This document shows positions 31,508 to 43,123 of a DNA stretch of 64,000 nucleotides, piece by piece. Position numbers and translations under genes: made by a program. The stretch covers positions 134,724,483 to 134,788,482 of the forward strand of contig NC_053491.1 of assembly GCF_905171775.1 (NCBI RefSeq), in the 5' to 3' direction. The stretch comes from Rana temporaria. Lineage: Eukaryota; Chordata; Amphibia; Anura; Ranidae. Below the pieces are notes generated by a model. That model saw only the letters and a list, made by a program, of their open reading frames with translations, was not told where the DNA came from and searched no databases. The number at the start of each line of letters is the position of its first letter. Within the stretch, counting starts at the first letter, position 1.

Positions 31508-31653
31508 AAATTTGCCAAATAGGCCTATCAAAATCCCTGAAAATCTTGCTCCTGGAACAGTTGTCATAAAGTTACAAGCAACTGACCGAGATATTGGAGA
31601 CACTGTGCACTATGAATTTTTCACCAGGTACCCTGGATTTTTCATAGATGAAG
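31508..31653 (+). CDS. Cadherin-related exon E (residues 165-214)
   Basis: Acceptor TTATGTTAG, donor GTAAAA, phase 2 to 1. It starts the third visible EC repeat: NLPNRPIKIPENLAPGTVVI, then KLQATDRDIG. IPEN and TDRD are the two best calcium-binding signatures in this gene. It ends FFIDE, before the DSG of the next exon. Confidence 0.9.
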
Positions 31654-31832
31654 GTAAAACTCTATTAGAAGTAAAGTAAAACTGAAAACAACAAAAAGCA
31701 CAGTACAGTTATACAGTATATATATAAAAAGACAGATTGGCACATACTGTATAAACTTTACAGATTAAATGACACTTGATTGTTAGTTGAACAGTGGGAT
31801 TGTTTTCCTGGTGTAGACGAGCGGCTGATTCC

Positions 31833-33440
31833 AGGGGTGGACTGACCATTTTAACATTGTTTGTGGCCAGCAGGGGGCCCCATAAGAGGCTCTTGGTTTC
31901 TTTATTGGGTTGCCGTGCCATCAATAGAGAACCAACAGTGTCCTTCCCACCTGCCTCAGCAGCACTACCAGACTTGCTCCCGCGGCCTCCGCCTGCGAGC
32001 ATTAAATCATGTGATCAGCAATGGGCCAGACTCTTCAGATGGTACACATGGACAGGACTCGTGGGGAAAAGGCTGCTGGACTCACATGACAGGTGGCTGT
32101 CTGAAGGATGTGGGAAGATGGTGGGCTGCAGGTGGGACGTGTGCTGTTGTTTCTGTGGGGAGAGGGAGAGCTGCACCCCTGAGGAGCTGGTGAATGTCAC
32201 CCAACCCCTATCACACCCTGTGTACACTAGCCTGCATTTGTCACCACCCACCATATGTCTGTATTGTGTACACTTCACTATATCCCACCATACCCTGTGT
32301 ACACTCATCATACCCTGCACACACCCATTCCACCTGATACCCAACAGACCAATGTACAGCCTTCCACTCCCTGCAGAGACATGACACCACCCAACACTCC
32401 CCATTACACCCTATTATACCCTGCATACACCCATCACACCCCCACATACACTACCAGCTCCTCTCACCAGAGATCCCACCCTAATATACTCTGCATACAC
32501 CAGTCACATAAGCTTTCTTTCACCTCTCACCACGTATTACACTCCACTTTTCCTGCTTACACCCATCACATCCTACAGCTATGGCCCCCATCACACCCCA
32601 TTCTATCCTGTATACATCCATCACACCCCATAACACACTGTATACACCCCCAACCACCCTTTGCACTCTAGTTGCAACTGTCAACATGCAACCTACCACC
32701 CCTCCCCAAAAAATACAACACTCACACCCTTCATACACCTGTCCACTCTCCAATGTAAAAAAAAAACACATTTGGGACTTACTTCCTCATACAATCCCTC
32801 AGTTATACATGCTATTCTCTTGGATTACCCATTCTTCCTGTGTTAGCCTTCTCCCACCATACCACATATACATCCTGTGCTTCCTATTCTCCCAAAGCTC
32901 CTCTTCATTTTTCCCAAGCTCCTCCTTCGTGGAACTTTCCTCATCCCCCTTCCAGTCTTCCCGGGTTCCTTCTCCTCCTTCCCAGGCTTCTTCCTGAGCT
33001 CCTCCTTATGTCCCCCATCTTTTTTCCCAAGCTCTTTCTCATTCCCCATCGTTCTTCCAGAGCTCCTTCTCATTCTTCTCTAGTTCCTCCAGAGTTCCTC
33101 CTTACTCTTCCCAAGCTCCTCTTCATTCTTCCCTAGCTCCTCTTCACATGTAGGGAATGGATACAAGTTGTCTGTATGATTTAATCTAGCCATACATGAT
33201 TATTTTTTTTTGTTCCCCCAGCGGGATGAATGAAAAAAAAAAAATAAGCCGATTCCCCCATCCACCTCAAATCTTTTCTGTTGTGGTATGGTATGCTGAT
33301 TGTGGGGAGCCTGCCCCGCTGGAAGAAATACAATGACCAGTGTAGTCAGCTGTAGCAGGTGTCACTGATTGTTCAAACAAAAACTGACAGGCCCAAGAAA
33401 ATGTTTGCCCAGGGTCCAATCAATTGTAAAGACGGCCCAG
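31833..33440. repeat. Repeat block with C-rich degenerate arrays
   Basis: It starts with CAGGGGTGGACTGACC, similar to the hAT end at 26456; no matching right end is found. 32,210-32,740 is a degenerate tandem of CACCCTGTATACACCCATCA-like units. 32,880-33,150 is another of about 28 bases (CTCCTTCTCATTCTTCCCAA). Open frames across it come from the repeats. Confidence 0.5.
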
Positions 33441-33574
33441 CCAAGAGTACAGAGTCCAGTGGTTAGGAGAATGTCATGTACAGCCCAGCTTACAGTACGT
33501 AGCCCAGTAACCATAAGAATGTGACATTCATTAGGTGGTATATACTATACAGCACAGCAGGCAGGGTATAGTAG

Positions 33575-34587
33575 TGTAGCACTACCCCCCCAGGAGCTGC
33601 TGGTTTAGATTTTGGGTGGCACGTTACCTTTATTTTCGCTGTCCAGGGTGAAAGGAGACTCCAAAGAATTTCAATGTCCACACACAATGTACCTCTTTCT
33701 CTTTGGGTTTATTTTGGAGAACTTTAGTAGAAAAGAGGAGTAAGGGGTGGAAGAGTAGGTAGGTTCAGGTGCATAGTCACAAAGTAAGGAAACACTCCTG
33801 TTTCCAGCAAACAGTTCTCGTCGCCAGAGTGGGTATTGCTCACCCGGATAGGTCCCTCGCACTGGCCTAGCAGCCGGGATGGCGCACAAAATAAAGTACA
33901 GTCTCTGCCACAGACCTTCCTTTCTCGGTGAGATATTTTGGTCCAGAATCCTCTGCCACAGGATTCAGCACCCGGATCTCTTTAGCTTTTCTCACTAGAA
34001 CCTTTAGACTCGACAGGCGACACTGTCAAGCCTCTCAGTGTACGCTGCATCCTTAGTTGAAGCTTCCAGGCCTTCTCCTAGGGTACCAGCCTCTTGCATG
34101 GTCCCTACCAGGATAGGTCCTCCCCTGGTCTCCTTCATCAAGTGGTTTCCTCCCGCAAGATGGACAGCACAGAATCACCTTTGTGGTACGGGCCCAGTCA
34201 GACAACTGGGCCCAACAGACGAAGCCGCAGCCCTGGGCCAATTGGTCTCGGAGCTAGGATTCACAACACATACCCCACGAGGCACCCAGAGAGGCGCACA
34301 TGGACCCCGCACCAATGGCATCTGTCCCTTAAGTACCCCAGCATGCACAGTGGGGTAACCACTCCCACTGATTCGTTGCTGAGGGGGACACTCAATGTAA
34401 CATAACCTTACTGCTGCCACCCTTGGCCTGGGGTGGTAATAACACCCCCAGGCGATCAATGGTGGATCACTCCCAGCACAGCTATGGCTGGAACAGAGGC
34501 TAAATTGCCCTTAATCACTCTGGTCTAAGCCAAATAACAGCTTAACAGCTTAAGGCAGCGCCTGTTCATCAGGAGCAGGGCGCTACA
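33575..34587. mobile_element. Possible solo LTR with TGTAGC...GCTACA ends
   Basis: It is bounded by TGTAGCACTACCCCC and GGGCGCTACA, a short inverted repeat in TG...CA form. Flanks GTAG and TTAG could be a decayed 4-base duplication, which fits Gypsy-type LTRs. No retroviral coding region adjoins it. A DNA-transposon end is the alternative. Confidence 0.4.
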
Positions 34588-34799
34588 TTAGTCATGGGTG
34601 AGGGATATACTGTACTATATAACATATAGTTAGGGTGCAATGGCCATACAACATAGAGGTCAGGAGTATGAAATGAACATATATTTTGTGCCATGCTTTA
34701 AATACTCATGACCACTGTAGTTTTAATGCTGTCCTTGCAAAAGAGCTAGAAATTAGAAATAAAGGAGTTTTTTAACTAACCATAATCTCTCCTTATGCA

Positions 34800-35895
34800 G
34801 TTTATAATCTCTCCCTGGGAAAGACCGGGCTTCACATCGCTGGATTTTTTTTTTCTATTAATAAAGGATTTTTTTCTACGGTGTCTGTGTGTTTTTTTTT
34901 TAACTATATACACTTCCTTCGTGAAATGGTAGAGGTACAGTGTACCCCATTACCAATTCACATAGGGGGGGCCAGGATCTGGGGGCCCCGTTTGTTAAAG
35001 GGGTCTTCCAGATTCTGATAAGCCCCCCGCCCGCAGACCCCCACAACCACCGGGCAAGGGTTGTGGGGATGAGGCCCTTGTCCCCATCAACATGGGGACA
35101 TCCTCCCCATGTTGAGGGCATGTGGCCTGGTGCGGTTCAGGAGAGGGGGGAGCCGCACTATGTCCCCCCCTCTTTTCTGCGGCCGGCCAGGTTAACGTGC
35201 TCGGATAAGGGTCTGGTGTGGATTTTTGGGGGAACTCCATGCCATTTTTTTTTTAAATTTGGGGTGGAGTTCCCCTTAAAATCCACACCTGAAGGGTCTG
35301 GTATGGATATTTGGGGGGAACCCCACGTCATTTTTTTTTAATTGACGGCGGGGTTCCCCTTAATATCCATATCAGACCTGAAGGGCCTGTTAATGGAATT
35401 TGGGGGGACCCCCAGCTTTTTTATTTTTATTTTTTATGAATGAATCATCTCTGTAATTGCCAGAGCCGACAATTCATTTGAGCCGCAAAGCCGGTTTTAT
35501 ATGCCTTTTTTCCTTTCAGAAATGACACTTTGTGCAGGGACAGTTCTATGTACGGGAAACATGCGCTTTTTCACATGCTGACTTTACACCCCCCCTAGGT
35601 ACGAAATTTAAAGTAATATTACACTTTTATTGTTTCACTTTTAGCATTATTAAATTCACTGCTCCTGAAAAAACGGCCGTTTTTAAAACTTTTTTTGCAT
35701 TGATACATGTTTCCTGGTCCCAGGTCCCCAAACACTTTTTAGGACAATAACTTTCATATTAGCCTTTAAAATTAACACTCTAGATTTCAAATGTTCGAGT
35801 CCCATAGACTTTAACGGGGTTCTAAAGTTCACACGAACATTTGGTGTGTTCGCAAGTTCTGATGCGAACCGAACAGGGGGGTGTTCGACTCATCC
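34800..35895 (+). mobile_element. GTTCGG-ended family copy with poly(A)-GC module
   Basis: AATAAA at 34861 begins a module that matches the right arm of the palindrome at 3007-3560 (TGTGTCTGTG, GTACAGTGTACC, GATAAGCCCCCCGCCCGCAG, CATCAACATGGGGACA, GGTCTGGTRTGGAT). The right end carries ATACATG...CAGGTCCCCAAACACTTT and closes GGGGGTGTTCGACTCATCC. The left end is truncated or too decayed to define. Confidence 0.65.
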
Positions 35896-36042
35896 TTAAT
35901 CAAGATACATAATCTTGAATCATGTGTTAATAGACAAATTCTTTTACAAACCCCAAGTTTAGCTAATGGCATACATTTCTAAATAGCTTGTATTGTATGT
36001 ATGTGTATGTGTAATCAAACAATTTTCACCTTATTACTGCAG

Positions 36043-36223
36043 ATTCTGGTGAAGTAAAAATTGCTTACCACTTGGACTATGAAGACCCTAACATTGTTTA
36101 TGAACAACGATTAATTGTCCATGCTTTTGATAATGACAGAGTTCACACTGCAGTGGCAGAATTAATAGTGCAACTAACAGATGTTAATGATAACTATCCC
36201 CAGTGCGAAGGATTTCCTAATAT
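36043..36223 (+). CDS. Cadherin-related exon F (residues 214-274)
   Basis: Acceptor TTACTGCAG, donor GTAAGT, phase 1 to 2. It encodes DSGEVKIAYHLDYEDPNIVY, a HAFDN calcium-loop segment, and QLTDVNDNYPQCE. TDVNDN is the only fully canonical cadherin linker in the visible part. A cysteine follows it, as after exon A. This exon alone makes the family assignment secure. Confidence 0.92.
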
Positions 36224-36539
36224 GTAAGTACAATTAGAGTATCATTTCTGCAAATGGTTGGCTGGCAATCTTCATTGCTTTGTGCATTACAAAGATGTTA
36301 TTTTTTTTAATAGTTGTAAATTTCCTTTCATTTTCACCACGTATCGGTAACGATCCATACAATCCATACATACAAAGAAACCAAAACAAATACGTTCACA
36401 AATTAAGTGATGTGTAATAAAATGGAATGACACTGGGAAAAAGCATTGAACACATGACGAAAGGGAGGTGCAAAAAGACATGGAAAGCCAAGACACCAGC
36501 TGAAATCTATAATTAGAAAGCAATCCTGTCTCATGTCAG

Positions 36540-37010
36540 GGCAAATTAACATCAGCTAGTTCAGTCTCAAATGATGGCCTATATAAAACAGTGTCTCATT
36601 ACTAAGGTGCCACACAAGAAACATATGGTGGGTAAAAGTATAGAGCTCTCTCAAGACCTTTGCAACCTTATTGTTGCAAAACATACTGATGGCCTTGGTT
36701 ATTGAAGGATTTCTGAATGTTTCAGTGAACACTGTTGGGGCCATAATCCGGAAGTGGAAAGAACAGTATTTCACCATAAACTGGCCACGACCAGATGCTC
36801 CTCGCAAGATTTCTGACATAGGAGTGAAAATAAGTATTAGAAGATTTGTCCAAGAGCCAAGGACCACTTGTGGAAAGCTTCAGAAAAACTTGGAGTTTGC
36901 AGGTACAATTGTTTTAAAGAAAACAATAGGTAATGCACTCAACCACCATGGCCTGTATTCACGCTCACCACGCAAGACTCCATTGCTGAAGAAAAAAGCA
37001 TGTTTAAATG
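36540..37010 (+). pseudogene. Tc1-like transposase fragment
   Basis: From about 36,676 the sequence encodes a Tc1-type DNA-binding region (GAIIRKWKEQY, GRPDAPRKIS-like) followed by LNHHGLYSRSPRKTPLL. It is a different Tc1 family from the copy at 20.5 kb. The catalytic part is lost where a TTAA-type element begins at about 37,015. Confidence 0.65.
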
Positions 37011-37017
37011 TGTTTAC

Positions 37018-37807
37018 AGTTTTTGTGAATATCTACGGCCGGGTGGGCGCTCTCTCCATCTGAGTGGACGTTCAGGAACGTCCCTCAGAAGGAGGGGGAT
37101 TGCACATGTGTCACCCAGACACGGCACATCTCAGATCGGCAGGAGGGCTCTGTGATTGGCCCTCCTGATCAAATGACGGCCGTGTCCAATCACAGCCATC
37201 ATGTGATGTAAACAGAGAGCCGGTTGCTAGACGATCGGCTCTCCTCTCTTTACAAATTAGTTGTCAGTGAGGAGAGGAGAGCGGATCGCTGCAGCCGGCA
37301 GGTGATCAGTGTGTATGAGCTGTTTTTTACAGCCTAGTAACACACAATGTAAAACACACATGTCCCCACACAGATGTCCCTACATAGTAAAAACACCTGT
37401 CCCCCACATATGAAGCAGTAAAATCGCATGTCCCAATGATTATCTGCACACATAAATTCCGTGATCACCCACGCACATCTGTACATGATCATTTGTGTAC
37501 ATATGTCCGTGATCACACAAACCAATTATTATACACTTAACAGGATTTTTTTTTTACCAAAGACATGTAGCAGAATACATTTTGGCTTAAATTTATGACA
37601 AAATTTGCTTATATCGCAAAAAATAAAAAATGGAGTCATGAAAAAATACCACCAAAAGAAAGCTCTATTTGTGCGAACGAAATGATAAACATTTCATTTG
37701 GGTACAGCGTAGCATGACCGCGCAATTGTCATTGAAAATGCGAGAGCGCTGAAAGCTGAAAATTAGCCTGGGAAGGAAGGGGGTAAAAGTGCTCAGTATT
37801 GATGTGG
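37018..37807. mobile_element. TTAA-type element inside a Tc1 relic
   Basis: Its interior contains ACCACCAAAAGAAAGCTC and GACCGCGCAATTG, as in the copies at 21.2 and 54.9 kb. The right end TTGATGTGG meets TTAA (37808-37811), after which Tc1-like sequence resumes (AAGCCCAGAGAATATC). The left boundary is placed at TTAA 37014-37017 but the end sequence there is decayed. Confidence 0.55.
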
Positions 37808-38389
37808 TTAAATAAGCCCAGAGAATATCATTTTATAACTTTAGTCTTCATCATTTTAGTGATGCAAACAAGTTTTGCTATGCATTTTATCCAGCCACAA
37901 AGACTGTCAGTTTGCTGTCTTAGGCTAAAGAAGCATCATATCCTGTAGCCTTAACTTTACACTGTCACCTAGAATCAGTTATTAGAGCAGCTTTGCAATA
38001 TGCAATATATCCTGTTGGGAAGAACACTTCCAAACTGAAATATTAGCTACTTCATGGCACAAAAAAAGTGGGTTAGAAAGACAAAATATAGAACAGGTAA
38101 AATACCACACATTGCTCAAAACAGCTTGAGTTCAAAATAACTATGAGTTTCTTGTTCTGTAGTGCATGGCACTTAGTCATAAGTTAAAACAAAAGTAGAA
38201 AACACAGGACTGGCGTGAGGTTCTGCTTTACATTATGACAGTAGTTCTATATGATATATTATTAACTACAAAATTACTTGTACATCTCAAGCAATTATAC
38301 CTGTATATTTTATGTAAGTAGTGGCCCTGCAGTATAAAATAGTAGTGGTTGCCATTTTTTATGTCGCACGATATGTGTGCAACTGTATA

Positions 38390-38454
38390 AAAAAAATTAA
38401 GAAAAAAACTCCATACCGCGCTAATTCCAGCACTAGAAAATTACTCAGAACATT

Positions 38455-38516
<62 letters not shown>

Positions 38517-38582
38517 AATGTTCTGAGTAATTTTCTAGTGCTGGAATTAGAGCAGTATGGAGTTTTTTTCTTATTTTTTTAT
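38390..38582. repeat. Long hairpin with an (AT)n loop
   Basis: About 70 bases at 38390-38459 (AAACTCCATACCGCGCTAAT, AGCACTAGAAAATTACTCAG) are the reverse complement of 38512-38581, with a few differences. They flank about 27 AT dinucleotides (38458-38515). Such structures extrude as cruciforms and are often unstable. Confidence 0.85.
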
Positions 38583-38599
38583 ATATATATATATATATA

Positions 38600-39620
38600 T
38601 ATATTTTAGCAGAGACCCTAGGGAATAACATGGCGGTCATTGCAACTTTTTATGTCACACGGTATTTGGCAGAAATTTTTAAACCGCAAAAACAGTAAAG
38701 TTAGCTTAATTTTTTGTATAATGTGACAGATGATGTTACACTGAGTAAATAGAAATCTCACATGTCACACTTTAAAATTGCACACACTTGTGGAATGGCG
38801 CCAAACTTCTGTACTTAAAAATCTCCAAAGGCGATGTTTTAATTTTTTTTTTAAAGGTTACCTGTTTAGAGTTACAAAGGAGGTCTTGGGCTAGAATTAT
38901 TGCTCTTGCTCTAATGTTCCAAGTGATACCTCACATGTGTGGTTTGAATGTCGTTTACATACAGTATGCAGACTTGACCTATGTATGCATTTGCTTCTGG
39001 GGGCGGGGACGGGGGCACTTTAATAATATATTTTTTTAATGGTTATTTAATTTCTATTTGTTTTTTTTTTACACTTTCCCTTTTTAACAAATTGTTTTGA
39101 TCACTTTTATTCATATGACAAGTAATATACACACCCCTTGTAACAGAAGTAGGGCATAAGAGGTCCTCTTTATGGAGAGATGTGGGGTCTATGAGACCCC
39201 ACATCTCTCCTCCAGGCTGAAAAACGTGAGATAAAAAAAGGAACAATCTCAGGCTTTCCAAACGAGTCCCCGAGATTATTTACTTCCGCCGACCCGGACG
39301 TGACATCATAACATCGCGCCCAGGCCTTCGCGAGTCATAGAGACTGCTGGGGACCATCTGGCCCTTGGTTTTCTCTATGACTAACTTCAGGGCTCGGCGG
39401 ATTCCATCTCTGACTCCGACGGGCGAGCCGGTAGAAGCACTGGAGAGAGGCAGGGATGTCCCCTTCCGCTGCCTGTAAGAATGATCAAGCGGCTGAACAG
39501 CTGTTATGATTGTTCTTACGGTGGAGGAAATCACCGGCTGAAAAAAATGATATCTGAATGATGCCTGCAGCTGCAGGCATCATTCAGATATCACGACTGA
39601 TTTCTTGTAACAGAATTACT
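38600..39620 (+). repeat. Dispersed repeat also present at 60.8-61.2 kb
   Basis: AACATGGCGGTCATTGCAAC, AGGAGGTCTTGGGCTAGAAT and CCTCACATGTGTGGTTTGAA recur with modest divergence at 60,810, 61,095 and 61,147. The family is unknown to me. A GTGGGGTCT / AGACCCCAC hairpin lies at 39180-39205, and a perfect GATATCTGAATGATGCCTGC foldback lies at 39549-39591. Confidence 0.6.
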
Positions 39621-39771
39621 CTTTATTACGGTAAAGCTATTTATGACACTAGAACTACCTCTTTATACAAACACTATCCATTAATACTCTTAAATAAACA
39701 CATTGTCACTTATCTTTGATATTTTTGAATACTGTCCTTATGGTTTTCATTTACACTGTATTTCTTTTTAG

Positions 39772-39931
39772 GATACAAGTGGCTGAAACAATTGAAATCA
39801 ATACCCATTTGATGTCAATCACATGTGTGGATAAAGACATTGAAGAACCAAATAATGTTCTTAGATACAAGCTGAATGCTCTTGATGATTTTTCAAAAGA
39901 CAAATTTACTCTCACTAACAACATACTTACC
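39772..39931 (+). CDS. Cadherin-related exon G (residues 274-327)
   Basis: Acceptor TTTCTTTTTAG, donor GTGAGT, phase 2 to 0. It completes a Met codon and encodes IQVAETIEINTHLMSITCVD, then KDIEEPNNVL. This is the first half of the fourth visible EC repeat, with VAE for the usual PEN and VDKD for the DRD-type loop. Confidence 0.88.
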
Positions 39932-40349
39932 GTGAGTATGGAACTGTTTTCTCTAAAATAAGATCCCTACCTAAGATAGAAAATGCAATATTGTAGATGG
40001 AACAATTAAACAATGTGGCTGACTGGGCAGTAGTCTGTTAGACTTTACATGACTGGCTACTCATTTGCCTGTTATCCAATTTTTCAAGCAACCAGTAAGA
40101 CTGAAAAGCATTTTGGCACTCTATAAATAAGAAAAAATGTGGTATAGAAACAAAACCCATTTTCGCATGCTCTAGAGATTTTCATAAGTCAAACAGGCAG
40201 TTTCCAGGGTGGATGGAGCCATCGCCATGGTATAATTTCATGTTCCACCATTTTTCACTGTTTATCAGCTGTCAGAAGTTTGCCTACCACAGGATAAATG
40301 ATAACGCTGTTGATGATAATAATGACAACCCTGCTAATGAATGTATTAA

Positions 40350-41186
40350 AATGGTTGTAAATGGTCGTGGAATCTAAGCAAAGCACATATATCTGTAGTG
40401 TTTTCTTATCTCTCTCCAAAAGTCTAAGTATTGTTTCTTTCTGGTGCTTCCTTCCTCTGTTATCAGCACAAGTGACTTCTGAGACGTTTTCACAACACAT
40501 TAGATAATTTGTGTCAGGAGGGGGGAGGAGCTCTTCAGACAACTTGTCTATTTAGAACACCGTCCTTCTGCTGTGTGGAGGGAGGTGTGTTCCTTTCCTC
40601 CAATCAGCTCTCGCACACTGTAACTGCAGTCTCTCCACCCTCTCCTCTGTACTGCTGACAGATGAAGAAAGATTTTAACACTTTTCAATGGGTGTAGAGA
40701 AGAGAAGACTGCAAATAAACAAGTAAAACCTACTGTATGTAGAAGGATTTGTTTCATCTGAGGCTGTTCACTTTACTTGGTTCTTATCTCTCTCCAAAGG
40801 TCTAAGTGTTGTTTCTTTCTGGTGCTTCCTTCCTCTGTTATCAGCACAAGTGACTTCTGAGAAGTTTTCACAACACATTAGATAATTTGCGTCAGGAGGG
40901 GGGGGGGGAGCTCTTCAGACAACTTGTCTATTTAGAACACCGTCCTTCTGCTGTGTGGAGGGAGGTGTGTTCCTTTCCTCCAATCAGCTCTCGCACACTG
41001 TAACTGCAGTCTCTCCACCCTCTCCTCTGTGCTGCTGACAGATAAAGAAAGATTTTAACACTTTTAAATGGGTGTAGAGAAGAGAAGACTGCAAATAAAC
41101 AAGTAAAACCTACTGTATGTAGGAGGATTTGTTTCATCTGAGGCTGTTCACTTTACTTGGTTAAAGTAAAGGTTTACAACCATATT
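40350..41186. repeat. Element containing a 380-base tandem duplication
   Basis: ATGGTTGTAAATGG at the left and GGTTTACAACCATA at the right form terminal inverted repeats, similar to the element at 43124. Inside, 40405-40792 and 40793-41160 are direct repeats with only scattered changes and a few small indels. Both copies contain the same spurious minus-strand open frame. Confidence 0.75.
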
Positions 41187-41366
41187 ATACTTTACAATTC
41201 TCTTTACTATAATTTAGAGTATGGTAAAAAAATTCACACATTGTGCTTTTAAATTGTATTTTACCCAGATATGAGTTCAAGTATGTTTCTATAAATTTGC
41301 TTTAAGTCTTGACACTAAAATAAAGGCTGAAACTTGCAAAGTGAACTTTCAAAAGTTAATGCTTAA

Positions 41367-41643
41367 AGCGGGGGTTCACCCTATTGATAAAAAAAAAAAA
41401 AAAAATTTCCCTCTAGCATAAAATTCGGCATAGTAGCGCGAGCTACAGTATGCCTGTCTTTATTTTTTTATCCCCGTACTCACTGTGCACTCGTAGATAA
41501 AAGATTACGACTCCCAGCGGGGAATGGGCATTTCTATGGAGAGAGAAGGTGATTGACGGCCGGCTCTGGCACGTCACGCTTCTCCGGAAATAGCCGAAAT
41601 AGGACTTATGCTAAAAAGTTGTTATGGAGGGTGAACCACTGCT
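41367..41643. mobile_element. TTAA-flanked GGGTTCACCC element
   Basis: TTAA (41363) with AGCGGGGGTTCACCC at the left; GGGTGAACCACTGCT and TTAA (41644) at the right. It is a shorter relative of the foldback element at 53755. Confidence 0.65.
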
Positions 41644-41649
41644 TTAAAA

Positions 41650-42341
41650 CTTAAGGCATTTACAGATGAAATACGCCGGCATATTTTCAAATTTCCCGCG
41701 TCGTATCTTTAGTTTGAATCCTCAAACCAAGATACGACGGCATTTGGGTAAGATCCGACAGGCGTACGGTTTGGTACGCATTTGGATCTTAGGATGCAAT
41801 ACTTCGGCGCCCGCTGGGTGGAGTTTGCGTCGTTTTCCGCGTCAGGTATGCTAATTAGCTGTTTACGGCGATCCACGAAGCTACGCGCGCTCGTCGCATT
41901 CTCTTACGTCGGCTTTTTCCGTCGTAAAGTTCCGGATGCTATTTCAATGGCTTATATTTAGACTAGCCATGTTAAAGTATGGCCGTCGTTCCCGCGTCGA
42001 ATTTTGAATTTTTTTTTTTGCGTAAGTCGTCCGGGAATAGGAAAGGACGTAACGCACATCGCCGTTCAAAAAATTACGTCGGTGCGACGTAATTTTGCGC
42101 AAAGCACGGCGGGAAATTACAAAACGGAGCATGCGCAGTACGTTCGGCGCGGGAATGCGCCTAATTTAAATGATACACGCCCCATTTGAATTAGGCGGGC
42201 TTGCGCCGGACGGATTTACGATACGCCGCCACAAGTTTACAGGCAAGTGCTTTGTGAATCAAGCACTTGCGCTGAAAACTTGCGGCGGTGTAAAGTAAAT
42301 GGGATACGTTACGCCGCCGGAATTGTACATGAATCTGGCCC
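41650..42341. mobile_element. CpG-rich GGGCCAGATTCA-ended element, copy 4
   Basis: The right end ATGAATCTGGCC is clear; the left end is decayed (begins near CATTTACAGATG). The interior has the family blocks GATCTTAGGATGCAATACTT, TTTACGGCGATCCACG and GAGCATGCGCAGTACG. Confidence 0.7.
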
Positions 42342-42820
42342 TTAGTATTTACTAGTTTTGAGGGTTTACTGAACACTTCAATTGAAACTTCATCCAGATT
42401 TATCTTTTGCTTTCTATAGAATCGATAATTGTTATTATCTACCATCTGTGTTTTCCTTTGAAGATTTACTCTTCTTTTCTGTTTCAATTACGGCCTGTAC
42501 CCTGGACAGTAGGTTGGGGAAATCTCAGCAGCAGGGGCACACACCTCACAGAAAAACAGGCTTTCTAACTCTACCCACACTACAATCAAGTGTTTTATTT
42601 CTTCATTTTAGAGCTTTACCCTACTTCCATTTCCAGTGATAGGGTCAAAGACATCAGAGAAAAATTCTAAACCCACTATATCTAAGTCAATATAAAAGTT
42701 GAGTTCCACTTTAACTTTAATAAACCATATGCATTGGGACAAGAGTCAGTTTATGTATTCAAAGCATTAGATTTACAATGTATTTATTGTATGCTTCACT
42801 AACAATGTTTATTTTTACAG

Positions 42821-42926
42821 ACCGGACCTGAATACTTAGACTATGATAATGATGAATTTGCTGGAATGCAGTTCACACATAATCTTCAGATTGAAGTGTC
42901 GGATGATGGGACACCTTCTTTGACTA
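42821..42926 (+). CDS. Cadherin-related exon H (residues 328-363)
   Basis: Acceptor ATTTTTACAG, donor GTAAGT, phase 0 to 1. It encodes TGPEYLDYDNDEFAGMQFTH then NLQIEVSDDGTPSLT. LDYDND and SDDGTPSLT match the standard middle and DxG-x-PxLT region of EC repeats, the part contacting calcium in classical cadherins. Confidence 0.9.
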
Positions 42927-43123
42927 GTAAGTCAAAGTCATTGTAACATTTGTTTATGCTGTTGTACATTGAGCAATGATTACATGTTTAAAGATCATTT
43001 ATGTAAAAAGTTCAAATACAATGCAAGTAACCTTACCTAACATAAAAAAATGTGTTTTTGTGCCCTTGCAGAGACAAGTGTAGAGAAATGCATGTCTATG
43101 CACATGGTGTGAATGAGATTTAA

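Noticed and set aside
31794..32671. 196- and 138-codon plus-strand open frames
   Set aside because: The second half is a C/T-rich degenerate tandem repeat; no domain, splice context or codon pattern supports coding.
38321..38640. Tyr-Ile repeat open frames on both strands
   Set aside because: They are translations of the (AT)n microsatellite.
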